From the NCBI GenBank assembly GCA_944472135.2, contig OX235270.1, positions 141,747,632-141,811,631 on the forward strand: 64,000 bases of DNA, given 5' to 3'. Below, in pieces: positions 27,001 through 40,300 of this stretch (within the stretch, counting starts at the first letter, position 1; the number at the start of each line of letters is the position of its first letter). Below the pieces are notes generated by a model. That model saw only the letters and a program-made list of their open reading frames with translations. It was not told the DNA's origin and searched no databases. Source of the DNA: Trichobilharzia regenti (lineage: Eukaryota > Platyhelminthes > Trematoda > Strigeidida > Schistosomatidae). The translations under genes and the position numbers were made by a program.

Positions 27001-28333
27001 AACTGTAATCACTATCACTTACTAATTGACACATTTTGTGAATCTTACTCTCTCTCTTTCTGTCTTTGTTATGCATACCCAACGTTTCTTGTCATGCAGG
27101 AGTGTGTTCTTAGTTGGTTAGCAGCCGACGTGTGTGTGTTTGTGTGAGGGAGGGGGGTAAATCATCTGATAGTTGGAATGACAGAGAATATTCGTAGCTC
27201 ACGTGGATGACATCAGTGCACTTGTAATTTCAGAGCTTTGATTATCTCCCTAGATAACATAGCTGCAGGACATACTTCAGTATGAAGTGAGTTTTTCGAA
27301 TTCTCTACGAGTTTATCTATCATCTCCCTTGATAGCCTTGAGTAGAATTGGTTATGAATTTGGGGGGTGAGAAAATACCCAGAAATTATCAATCACTTTT
27401 AAGCTAACCAGTAGAGATGATGGATAAACTCGTGGAGAATAAATACTACAAGCTCACTGCAAATTAAAGTAAGCTCTGAGGATATTCTCTATCTACGAAG
27501 ACAATGAAGGCTTAGCAACTCAACCATGCAGCTAAGAGAACATGACTGCACAAATAGTTCATACAAGGTTGAGAAATTTTTTTTTTAGCCAGACGATATT
27601 TGTGATCCTTGTATTTTTTTTGATTACAGCTTGATTCCACACTGTATTTTTGGTACAAGTATGGAATTTTCAGCACGGATATCGGTAGCCCAAATTTTGC
27701 AGGCCGACCATAGATATCAGGTGTGCGTCGGTGCGGGCTCGAACCCCGGACCATGTGCATGGTCGGCGAGAGTCCTAACCACTGTGCCACCGACGCACAT
27801 GGGCATACAAAAAAACAAAACAAGACACAAAAGAAAACGAAAAAAATAAAACGCAAACTTACTAATAACTGACGTGATAGTTTATATTCTTTAGTTATTG
27901 AATTAATATTCTCTACAATTCCTGTTTCATAACTCCATTTAATTGGAAGGTTTTCTTTAATGTATGCAGCATCCATGCGTAGGGAAACTAGAAGTTGGTC
28001 TAGATGACTTTGCTAAAGGTTATTGTGTAATAGAAACAAAAAATAAAACAAATGAAAACAAGATGAGAATTTTTGTTAAATATAATAATTTTCTAATGAA
28101 AAGAAAAATGCTTATTTTTGTAGCTCAGGTGGATGACTTTGATGTGGTGTTCAAGCATAAAATGAGCGTATTTGAATTTCTTCTCCATGTTTGAGATAGT
28201 TGTGTATCTCTCCTTACAACTCTTGTAGTGATATTGGTTGTTAATTTTGCAGTTGTATAATTCATTTAGAATGATTTGGAATTTCAACTGTTTTGTTATA
28301 AGACTTATTCTTTATTAGTTGATAAATTTGATC

Positions 28334-28367
<34 letters not shown>

Positions 28368-31300
28368 TGTAATGAACAACTGTTTCATCCTAGTTTGGGA
28401 CGCCTCAGTAGTACTTATCTATGATCCCACAGTTTCAGTGGCTGAATGACCTAGACGTCCTGGGTTCAATCCCTCTCAAAGTGCAATAGAAATACGGTGG
28501 ATGAACAGCTATCCAATGTACTCCTTAGTCTTCAGCAGTCAATCAGTGAATGAGTTGAACTCATTCACATGAAGAAATAAAATTATTCAATTAATTATTC
28601 TGTGTACAGTGGTTAGGACTCTCACTGACCATGCACATGCTCTGAGGTTCGATCCCCTGCCCCGACGCACACCTGATATCTATGTTCGGCCTTCAAAATT
28701 TGGGCTACCGATATCCATGCTGGAAATTCCATACTTGTACCAAAAATACAGTATGGAATCGAGTTGTAATCAAATATAAAATAAAAAATAGAATATCCTC
28801 ATGAAACAATCAGTAAAACAGCGAATGACCTACCGTTAAATCTTTACAAAACAGTGCTTCCTCTTTGGATATAGATCTCACTCTGCCGGTTGTCATACTT
28901 GTGGAAATAGCCTGAAAATGGATTTGGGAGGAGGCAAATAACATAATTAGGACGAATATTAGTTACAATCAGTCGATAGTGAATACCAAATATTGATTTA
29001 TTTGCTAATTACTTAAGAACCTTTTGGATTTGTAGACAGCATGGTGATGAACCAAACCTACCGCGTCTGAGGAATAATAAATTTCTAAACCTTGGTTGGT
29101 GGAGCAGGGTTCTAGCTCGTGACCCAGTAGTTATTAGTCAAGTGTATGGATTAATGAACAGAACATAAACTAAATTTCGTTTAACCACAATATGCTTTTC
29201 ATAAACCTTCATAAATTGAAACCGTAGGTAGATATTGGTATGGTGTATTGTATTTAAAAAGTTATCCTTGTGTCTTTATCATTTGCACCAACTGCACTAT
29301 AAATTATTCAGACTATTGGCTATGATGAAATAATCGCCCTGTGACCCAACTACTCAACGGGTATTGGGTGGCTGGAGGCAGTCGACTACTTAGGATTCGT
29401 GTTCATTGGCAGTAGTCGGCAACGTGCATCTGTGACCCTGAAGGAAGTCATACCTCCTGCCCGTTGGAGATTCGAACTTGCGCCATTACCTCTAAGGTAT
29501 TCCCACAACTGATTGTCCTGATGTGATGTTTACTGGATAGATTGCTTGGTCGTCGAGGTGTAGACAGTGCCATAAATCTCGTCCTTGGTGTTGCCGCTGA
29601 CTGAATGCTTTTAGTCTACCATTCTGCAATGCAGTCATCAAGCTAGATGAATATATATTGTGGAGCGGTTTGAATTAGACCTAGACGGTTGGAGGCGAGT
29701 TCATCAACGAAAACAGATGTCATAATGAAATTAGAGTACCTGAAAGATAAATCTTACTACTGTTGTATGACCACGGAGTTAAAGCGGAAAATGTATAAGG
29801 CTAGAATTTTTAGAGTGGCGTGTGGAGTTGTGTGCATATGAAGACCTTGCCGTCGGTTACGGACCACCATAGTATGAGTCAGGATGCGCGACTTTTCCGG
29901 AGAACTTTTGTTAAAAGCTCCTCTTTAAAACTCAGAAACAGTGCAGCCAGCTTGTTCATCTTCTGATGGAGACAACTCACTGCTGCTACGCCCCTAATCA
30001 CTATTTGTATAACTTCAGAAAACTGAATGCTCGCACGTCTAAGTATAAAAATTCTATGATACCATACTTGGCACGTGTTTTATGTGATGAAAATAGTGTC
30101 AGGAAAGAATTAACTAACCTTTTTTCATCTAACAAATAAACAATTTCCCCCATCCATCCTTATATACGTTCAAGTTTTACTTTTATTATTTCTATTATAT
30201 TCATAGTCCTGTCGCTTCTTTGTTTTACTCTCATAATTGCAAACACTAACTTATCTCTATGACTTCTGTAATCTTTGTTTTTCCCCTCACCATATCATGT
30301 AAAGAGAACGTTATATTCAATATTTTAAAACATGCTAAGATTTCTATACCGCATTGACAATATTGTGTGGAACAAGCCCATGGCAATTTTCACTTGTATT
30401 ATTAGCTGTTATCATTATTATTATTTCCATTTTACCACAAGTACTGTTTTGGGAATAAAGTAAATCATTATTATTATTCCTCATATCTCCAGAACATTGT
30501 GAAAAACTTACATAATTTTAGTAACTGGTATGCGCCCCACATTTCTGACATGACAGCACCTTCACTCCTGCAAACTTAACTACCATGTGAAGATGCCAGC
30601 CAGCTACAGGTGGACAAAATCGTAAAGTGTGACTAAAATGCATCATTTCACATGATGGTTATCACCTGCACACTTCTGTACACTAATAACACGATATCTT
30701 CTTTCGTGACAAAAAATAGTTCCGTGGTACACAGTTCTCTGCGTATTTCAACTAACAGTTATATATCTACAAATGTCGTCTTGGTAATCTCTTTTTAAGT
30801 GGTATGAATTGTGAATCTTTGTTGCTGTTGTTACCTCTCTGAGTAATGTTAACTCATAGGAATATACCATTGTGATTTGCATATCTTTTCCAGTTGTGAA
30901 GGCCATTTGACTACAAACGTTTTGAGCCAAGCTAGAACACCAGTTTGTGTGAGAATGAGATGGTATCATCACTACACATTTCGTTGACTTTTTCTTTAAG
31001 TATCGAAATATTTACGAATAATAGTAATAATATTAACAGTAAAAAAAGTCAATTAGAAGTTTGTGCATCGTGGACTATACCAAATTAATTATTGAAATGA
31101 AATTGAAATAAATAATGACATACTTTAACTATTTCACGCAGTGTATTCTGAGAATCATCTTTCGCCAGGATATAATGCTTTGCTGGTCTCATCTCCATAA
31201 TTGACTGTAATATACTGTACAATAAGGACAAAAGAAGAAAAAAGAAAGGAATGGTCGAAATAGTTAGTATAAGCACCTAGAAAACCGCTATGAAAGTCCG

Positions 31301-34300
31301 ATTTTTGTACAGTAGAAGTATTCAAGTGTTGGTTTGTAGGGATTTGGTTGATGGGTTACAGGATTTCATCATGAGCTGACGTGAGTTAGAGAACCATTGG
31401 AAAACCTGCAAGGAGTACTGGACAGCTGTTTCGTCCTAGTTTAAGACCGGCTATTCAGAAGTACGCACCCACCGCCAGGGTTCGAACCCAGGACTTTCCG
31501 GTCACAAGGCGAGCTCATATACCATTAAGCCACTGGGACCCGAACCAATGGCCCTTGAATTCTAACTTCTGCCAATTCACGACATAGCGCAACCGCTAGT
31601 CAATGTCTTCGACGAGTACCTCTCCTCACACCCGACCTGCTGCACCCTACTGGTCACGACTTCCCACTGGAACCCAGGTAACTACCTACCTGAATAGGGC
31701 CAGTCGCCAGTGAGCATCTCATTGGTATTCAAGTGTTGGTTTGTAGGGATTCGATTGGTTTCAGGATTTCACGAATCCCTGTGGGTGTGTACTGTGAAGA
31801 GTCCTAAACTAGGACGAAACAGCTGTTCAATACTCCCAGGTTTTCCAACGGTTCTCTAACTAATGTCAGCTCATGATGAAATCCTGAAACAGTGGAAGTA
31901 TATTTTATTGTTTTGCTATTGGTGTTATACGCAATCATCTAACCGAGCACAGAATGACAGTCACTTCCTAATCTAACAAATCTGGTTGTTAGTACTACAT
32001 CACTGTGTGATATTTAAAATGAATTCATCTAACGTGGAATTGCATTCAATCACAGTGCCCAAGTTCTACACTTACATTAGAAAAGTCCTTCTTGATTGAG
32101 TGGGTTGAATCATATGTAGGATACCGTTTTGGAGGTAGAAAAGAGGGATACGTCTGGCCAACAACAAGATACTGGAAAATACGGATTTCGCGGATGAATT
32201 ATGTCTAATGTCACACAAATTCATAGATTTACCGTAAAAACCAACAAACTGCCAGAAGAGGTAGAGAAAGCAGGACTTCAGCAGAACATGGAGATAACAG
32301 AGATAATGAAGACATCTAGCCAATAATAACAAGTATCACTCACCATTTTCTGGAGAAATCCTAAACTAAATTATCTCTTATACTCAGCCTGAACCTACAG
32401 ACATCAGTTCCCATGACCGTTTCAAGAGAAAGTAGGTCAAGTGTTAACTAATTCAAAATCGGTATAGAGATCTATGCCACTCAGCACAGGTTATTATTAT
32501 TTCCTTTAGTTCTTAGAGGAACATAGGGCTTCAGCCCCACGTCTCCATTGCGTTCAGTTCTCTGCCAAGGCTCTCACCTGGATCCAAGTCTGCTCACAAA
32601 CTTTCATCTCCTCTTCACATGACCTCTTCCATGTCACCATCGCACTGACGACCAACTCACCGCTTCCCTTCCGGGTTCCACTGGAATGATGGCCTGGCGT
32701 GTGATGTCACTTGACGGTTTGTTTTCTCAGAGTATGGCCAATCCATCTCCATTTCTTCCTGCATATTTGTTGTACAATTGGTTCCAGATATCATTATTAT
32801 TTACTGTATTTTATTTTTTATTACACCTTGATTACACACTGTATTTTTGGTACAAGTATGGAATTTTCAGCACGGATATCGGTAGCCCAAATTTTGAAGG
32901 CCGACCATAGATACCAGGTGTGCGTCGGAAGGGGTTCGAACCCCGGACCATGTGCATGGTCGGTGAGAGTCCTAACCACTGTGCCATCGACACACTATTC
33001 ATGCTGAGTGCTGTTCACCTCCACACAGACTTGAGAGTAATGAAAGCTTGTCTTGCTTTCCCGATGATCCTCGCTTTGATATCCTCATCAGTTCCGTCCG
33101 CCTGTAGTTGAAACGATGCTTCCCAGGTAGGTGGGTAGGTAAAGGAGGTTGTTTCTACCAGGTTCCTCCCATTTATGCTGGCTGATTGTTGTCAGTTGTT
33201 GTTGTTGCTGTTGGTGTTGGTGTTGGCCAGGAATCTTCATCACCACATCTGATTTCTCTGTGTTCACCTGAAGTCACATCTTCCCTGGATGCTTCTTCTA
33301 TCGCCAACTTGTTGCTTTTCACTTGCATATCTTCCAGTTTGTGGGAAAACAGACATTTATCATCGGCGAAGTCCAGATCCCTCAAGTTCTTTTTTGTGTG
33401 GGCCCATTTTATACCTGTTTCCTCGCTGCGTGCCCTCTGTCCGTCTCATTATCCAATCTACTGCAATCAGGAAGATCATTGGCGATAGTAGGTAGCCAGT
33501 CGGCTCGTCTTACTCCCGTCCTCACTTCGAAGGATTCCATAAGTTTCCCGTTGTTGATAACTTAGCATGCAGCATTGTCGTACAACTGCTGGATGAGATG
33601 TATAATTGTCGATGGAACCCCGTAGTAGCGAAGTAGTTTCCAAATCACCTCTCGATTGACGCTGCGCTGTTGAAGGCCTTTTCAGAGTCGATGAAGTTGA
33701 GATAGAGGGGTGACTGCCATTCCAAGCTTTGTTTAATGATGATTTGTAGTGTGACGATTTGATAGATGCATGATTTGTTTCTCCTGAATCCAGCCTGTTC
33801 CTGTCGAATTTTTTCATCCAGGTTGGCTTGTTTGATTCTCTCTAGGATGATTCGGCTTAATACTTTGCTTGGGATGGACAGGAGCATAATTCCGCGCCAC
33901 TTCTTGCATTGACTTAAGTCTCCTTTCTTTGGGAGTTTGAATAAGTAGCCTTTGTTCCAATCCTCGGGTACCTTGCCCTCTCTCCACACCTTCTCTAGTA
34001 ATGGCATCATCAAGTCCACTGATGTCTCTGAATCCATTTTCATTGCTTCTGTTGGGATTCTATCTGGTCCTGCTGCTTTTCCAGCTTTTAGCATCTTGAT
34101 TGTCTTCAAGACTTCTGATTTCGTCGGGCCGTTGATGTTCACTGGTAGTATTGCTTCCGTTGTTGGTATTGTTGGGCGCGTTGTAGGTGGTGGTCGACTT
34201 AGAAGTCTTTTGAAGTGTTTAGCCCAGTGTTTTATGTGTTCCATTTCTTTGGTGATTGACTTTCCATTGTCATTTTTCACTGGCTTAATTTGTGTCAAAC

Positions 34301-37300
34301 TTTTCCCCGATAGGTACCTAGTCGTTTGGTAGAGTGTTGCGAGATCTCCTTTGCCTGCAGCTTGTTCTGCTTGATTTACCATAGCTCCATAATATTTTCT
34401 TTTGTCCCCCCTGCCACTCTTCTTCACTATTTTGTTCAGCGTGTTGTAGCTTGCATACAATTCCTGTTTTGTTGCTCGTCGGTGCACTGAATAATCTTTT
34501 GTTTTACCATCCTTCTCTCTTCTATAAGTCTCCAAGTGTCCATAGTGAGCCACTGTTTGTCCTGCCTCTTCTTTCTGACTAGAATTTCCATGCAGGTTTG
34601 ATTTCACACCGTTTTCAAGTTGTCCGAGTGCTTTTCAACGCTGACCTCTTCGCCAGCGTAGTCTTGTGTCTCGGCTTTGTCCTTTTTGTTTGCAATGAAG
34701 ATGTCCTTTGTAGCCTGGTCCTTCAGTTTTTGAGTGTTGAACTTGGCTTGTGGTCTATCTTCAGCTGCTGTTTCTTTAAAAGCTTTTAATTTGATTTGGA
34801 TTGTCCCTTGTATGAGATAGTGGCCTGAGCCAAAGTCTGCTCCTCCTCTTACTTCTGTGTCCAGTTGGCTGCGCCTCCACTTCCTTGAGATTGAGATGAA
34901 GTCGATTTGGTTTTTGGTTCGCCCATCTGGTGACACTCATGTAGCCTTGTGGATATCTTTGAGTTTGTATACGTTGCGACCACTCACTAGTTGAGTGAAG
35001 GTGCAGAATTCGGCGAAGAGTTCTCCATTTTCATTCATTTCTCGCAAAGCTTCTCTACCCATGATGAGTTCCCTTCTTGTGTTGTCTGATCCCAGTTTGG
35101 CGTTCATGTCACCCATTAGTATTCTAATGTTACCAGCTGGAGTATTGTCCATTGCTGCCTGTAGTTGTCTGTAGAATTCTTCTTTCTTTTCGAGGTCTGC
35201 GTCGTTTGTGGGTGCAAAGCATTGTATAATTGACACTTTCCTTCCTTTGGAGTTGAATCTGGCAGTCATTATCCTGGGTGGGATCGCCTCCTATTGCATC
35301 AGCGCCTTCGTTTCCGTTGGTGACATCATGATAGCCACACCCTTAGTGTGCGTGTGGTTATCTTCTGGGTGACCGGAGTAGGTCACTGACTCACCCGTTG
35401 ACAATTTGGTGAGTCCATTTCCGTTTCATCTGCTTTCACATATTCCTAGTACTTAAATTCTGTGTCTTTTCTTTTCGTTTGCGATCTGATTACAAGATCA
35501 GAATTTTCAAGACTATTGCCAACAAAATGAGAGACTGGTTACATCACCAAAAACATTTATATCAGACTACTGCATAATCTGATTGATCAACGCCTGCTTT
35601 CTCTGTCTCGATACTGTAGATCAACTGCCTGGTCAAAGAAAAATAAGCTACGAGGAAATCTGACAGTTCAGCAAACCAGCAAACAACCTGTTACCTAGTC
35701 AATAAGCTGAAAGAAATGGAAACCGATCTAACATAGTTTGATAAGATGTTCAAGTGACATCACATGCCACACCGGCCTCCGAGTGGGATCTGAATAGGGT
35801 GAATGATGAGGTGGGTGGGGATTCGAGCATGACATAAAGGAGTGAGTATAAAGTGGAAATAGAAGCATGTTGGCAGCTGGGCAGCCATGTTAAACTGATG
35901 TTAGAGGACTGGGTGCAATGAAGATGTTGCTCTGCCACATGAAAATTCCTCCTACGAAATAGGAGATGATGATTTAAATTCCTTATTAAGCATGCATTAT
36001 TGTGTTATTTTAGATGCGCATATTGGCGTATGATGCACATGGTGTTTTCTATATTTTCTTGGATAAGCTGGTTCACTTGTGGTAAATGAGAGATTTTTTG
36101 TGTTGTGTCGTGTGTTTGTTTCTTATCCGTGTATATGACTGTTGTGAGACTCACGAGTATGGATGAGGTGGTCAAGTGCTTTGAGGGACTGATTCTAGCT
36201 ACCAGTCCAATAGGGCACTGGTTCGATTCCCACTTCCGTCATCAACGTCTAGCCTGCGTCGCAAAAGTTACTGCCACAACAATATCGGCAACACCTAGAA
36301 ACTGGCATGCGACTATTCGATACAAAAGTTACGACGTCGGTAATCGACAAAGCTGCAGACTGACATTCAACGTCCATGGAGACAGTCACACTGGATTTAC
36401 TCATGGGAATGTTGTAGCCGGTGTTGCCACAGCTAATAATCACACCGGCAAAAATGACCATGTTTGTTGTTGATTGTACATTTTAGCGCCTGGTTGGTTG
36501 CGATATTCATTTCGCTGGCGACTTCAGCCCCCTTAAAAACACTTCCGTCTTTACGGAAAATCCGGGGTGCAGAAAATTAAACCTGATTGTGTGCGCATAC
36601 AATTACAAGCATAAATATGCTACTTCTGTCTGTCAGTGAATAAAGAAAAATTACCTTGCCTTTACATATTTCTGTTCCATCCAAGATATGTGACTAACTG
36701 GCTTAAGCGCTCTGGTGAGCACCCTGTTCTAATCACTCTCCAACTGCTTCGACCTTAGCAACTAGGTAGTATTACCCGCAAGCACACCGAGTACGGCTGG
36801 TAACATCTGACACAAGAGAAATAAATTTGCTTGGCGATGGTTCGCTCTATTACTTTAAGTCACGGAGAACAACAATCGGGATATTAACGAGAAAAAGTTA
36901 AGGAGAAGAGGGCACCTGATACTATATGCAATTCTGATCCTGAAAAAGGTTGGGATGAGTGTATTCGGTTACCCTGAGAAGTTGATTTACAATCAACCAG
37001 TGAATGGGTATATCCTTGTCACATATTACACATACATACAGACGAGTCTTGCCACTGGTACAATATGAAGGCTTATTAAGTCAGTAATAACTTCTGACTG
37101 TTGTAATACTGGATACATGTGGAACAAAGTATTTTGATTTTAGTGGAATTTGTTTACAAGTGTGTCGGTAGTACAGTGAGTGGCATAATACTTGTCAGTT
37201 ACATTCGGGAGGTCAGAAGTTCATTCCTCGCCACTAGCACATTCCTAAACATAACCCAGGGTACTTTCTGCTAATAAGCCTTGAAAAACAGAAGGGTTGG

Positions 37301-40300
37301 TTGTGAGGCTAACACCCTTCAGCCCGTAAAATCAACACCACAGCTACTGGAACTTTAGAGCTCAAAGCAAAGGAATAGTTGTTTACAAAACGATACCTGG
37401 TTAAATCACGTAAATGTATTGTCGGTACAATGTTGTTTCCGTCTCCAGGAAATTGAAGAAATGATTCATTATTCCATGCAGCCTTCAAATATAAATAAAA
37501 TTAGGAAAATGAGAAAAAGAAAGAAATGTGTTTTATTTTCTGAAATTTCTATAAACTCTACTTCGTAAGTGCAAGACGAGTTCTCAGACTGACCGTAGAA
37601 CCAACTAACGCATAAAGAATAAGAATTTAGATGTGCTGTTTTAAAATGTAAATTAAAGACAGGTTTTTACTGAGTGGTACTACTACTAGAGCTGCGTGTA
37701 TTACTGAAATGTATTTGTATATAGTACATTGATTTCTATTCGTCAATGAGACTGCCTCCATTGTATCCGCTAATCATGCAGTTTTGCGGTTATTTACTCC
37801 CACTTTAGAGTACACTGAACCTTCAGAGACTACCCTCACGAATTCTAGTCTGGTCTGAAGTAAAGAACATACACAGTATTGCCAAAAAGGTGCTTCCTTT
37901 CCACCAGTGTTCCAGCTCACTATACGCATTTCACCGACTCTTATTTGTAACCTCGCCACCTGATGCTGAGAATCTTCTATTTGTGGCTAGTTGGTGGATC
38001 TGCTACAGCTACCCTTCCCTTCAATGGCCATCTGGCTGCAAGTGTCAGCTCCCCAATATCCATGGGCTGTTCCACATTAACTAGTTACAGTTATTGGGAA
38101 ACAGTGTTTACATTACTCTCGATAAACTGTAAAATCTATGCGTGTTAATATATGTGTAAAACTTAGGCACTGTGGTAGTAAGTAATTCCATATTGGTTTG
38201 TTTATTAGATGTATCACACAGCGAAACAGTATTATATAACTGGATGACGTTTCAAATAATAAATAATACTTTTTCACTGTGTGATACATGTAAAATCTAT
38301 ACGTGTGCCTAAAATTCTTTGTTGAGCATGAGAAGTGCACAGCAAAACAGGTTTGTCAGCCTCAGCGCCAACTTAAGTATGTCTCCACCTGGTCCCAGGC
38401 TCACTGCATGAAACTGCCACACTGATTACTGTCTGTCTCCTCAGTTATCGAATTGTGTTATCATCAGTTCTACCAGTAGATCCCATGTCTCCTTCTCAAC
38501 TATTCGTTCAACTTCTCTGCAGTCACCTTCGGCTTCAGATCCTGGATACTTACTAACGCAACAACAGCTTCAGAAACCCATAAGAAGCTCCGGACATCAC
38601 CCACTCCGAAAGTTGAAGGCTATAGGATTTTCATCTGGTGAAAGACAAAATGTAGTGACGGAACACGGTTGTGTTTAGTAACAGAACTGCTTATTTTGGC
38701 GAGATGATGTACAGTCATACGAAAATAAAAAAGCTAATACCGCAAATTTAATTTGCAAAAAGTGTTCGTATTCTGCTTTATTTTTATGTTCATTTCATAC
38801 TTTCTATGTACCGCTTCACAATTACCTTCATCTGTCATAATTCGCAAATTAATCCATCCCTTGGCTATTCAACATTCTTGTAGAAGATGTCACTCATAAA
38901 CTACTTACAGATTCTTGTCATTAGCACTCACCATATTACTACTACTACTTTTTCATTCTCTACTGTAATCGAATAATTTCTCATATGTTATGGTTCCATT
39001 CAGAACATATAAAGGCATTACTAACTATGAATTAAAGCTCCGGTATTTCATAATGTAGATGCTTGGTGTAGTGGCTAGCGCTCTGGATTCTGAATCCAGC
39101 GGCTCAAGTTCATGTCCAAGCAAGGCCTAGAGCTGAGTACATGTCGGTGGTTTACTAGTGGTATGCCTGCCCAATATTCATGTAGTCCAGAGTTCCATTC
39201 TCTGACAACTCACTTCTATACCTTGCTAAACCGGGTAAAGAGTTAAGATCGTGGGTTAAGCTAGCAACTAAACCCAGTGAAAAACAAAAAAATACCACTA
39301 TTATAAAAACTTCAGAACTAAAACTAACAGAAACCCTACATTCCACTAGGAATGTAAAGGAATGCAAACTATCACTTCCATAATAACCATAATACCAATT
39401 CAAACAACCTGTTATCATGAAACTTTGCAGTGTCATATCGCTTAACTCATAAACTGAAACTTGATTACAGCAGAGTGCAAGTCACTTCCCACTTATTTTG
39501 CATAAAATATGTCAGTTATGTGAGTATACTCTGTCCCACTTAAATTTGAAACCAGCGTTCATGGTGTGGATTGTCGGTTATTACAGAAAACTTATAACCC
39601 CAGTGACTTCAATCTACATCTGAAACTGTTGACGGCGAGTCCCAGTTTTATTAGGGGGGGGAGCTGAAAGTAGAACAGAATGAAATTTTGTGGATGCTAA
39701 ATATTCTACTGACTGATTGATATATGTGCAGCTGAAAATCAGTCACCTAGAATCAATCTAAACACCAGATGGCTATTTCGTTTTTGACGGGTAGAGATCA
39801 TCTCAGTGGTGTACACGGCGCGACTCAGTTCACACCACCCGATGAATTCTAGCCAATTAGTTACAGTGAACTGATAATGTGCTAAGAATAAAATTCGTCA
39901 CTTTTGGAAATTACACATTTCCAGGTGACAAACTAGTACAGTTTCCTTTGGTAATGTGAACTACAAAGATCACAATATGAGGTATGTTTGATACCATAAA
40001 TTACAATCAACAAAGCGATCTTGACCAAAATGAGAAAAATGGAGGTACAACGTTTACAATCACCTCGATAGCTTTGCCACAAAACACCACTGTTTCACAT
40101 CAGTGGTTTCCAGCTAGTCATCTCAGCCAGTAGTATGTAGCATCAACCTATTTCACTTGCTTTCCTGATTGCTATATGTAGTATCAAGATTAGATCACAT
40201 ATACAGTTATCTGAACAATTTTCAGTCTCCGGTGGAAACTGTGATGATTATAAGCCTTGTATAGCTCTATAATTCGTAAATAGCCAATCTTAATACGACA

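Larger units (their letters stand above)
32496..35411 (-). mobile_element. RTE-clade non-LTR retrotransposon (SR2-like), longest copy
   Basis: Minus strand covers the endonuclease C-terminal half ([12 protein letters not shown] at ~35120; [22 protein letters not shown] in place of SDHYL), the linker, RT ([55 protein letters not shown]) and a 3' end at (AAT)n. The 5' end is truncated near 35411, stops occur at 35290 and 34930, and the RT is interrupted near 33645. An S3 SINE replaces ~200 bp downstream of the RT. Not functional. Confidence 0.82.

Noticed and set aside
28337..28366. Regulatory or origin function of the (AAT)n tract
   Set aside because: A plain microsatellite, most likely an old LINE tail.
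33952..34332. 126-codon plus-strand protein
   Set aside because: It is the antisense of the RTE reverse-transcriptase frame.
36105..36473. 122-codon gene
   Set aside because: It overlaps a tRNA-like SINE head and has no recognisable domain or splice context.
39060..39130. tRNA-Gln (CTG) gene
   Set aside because: The anticodon arm is perfect but the T arm and acceptor stem do not pair, and a SINE body follows.
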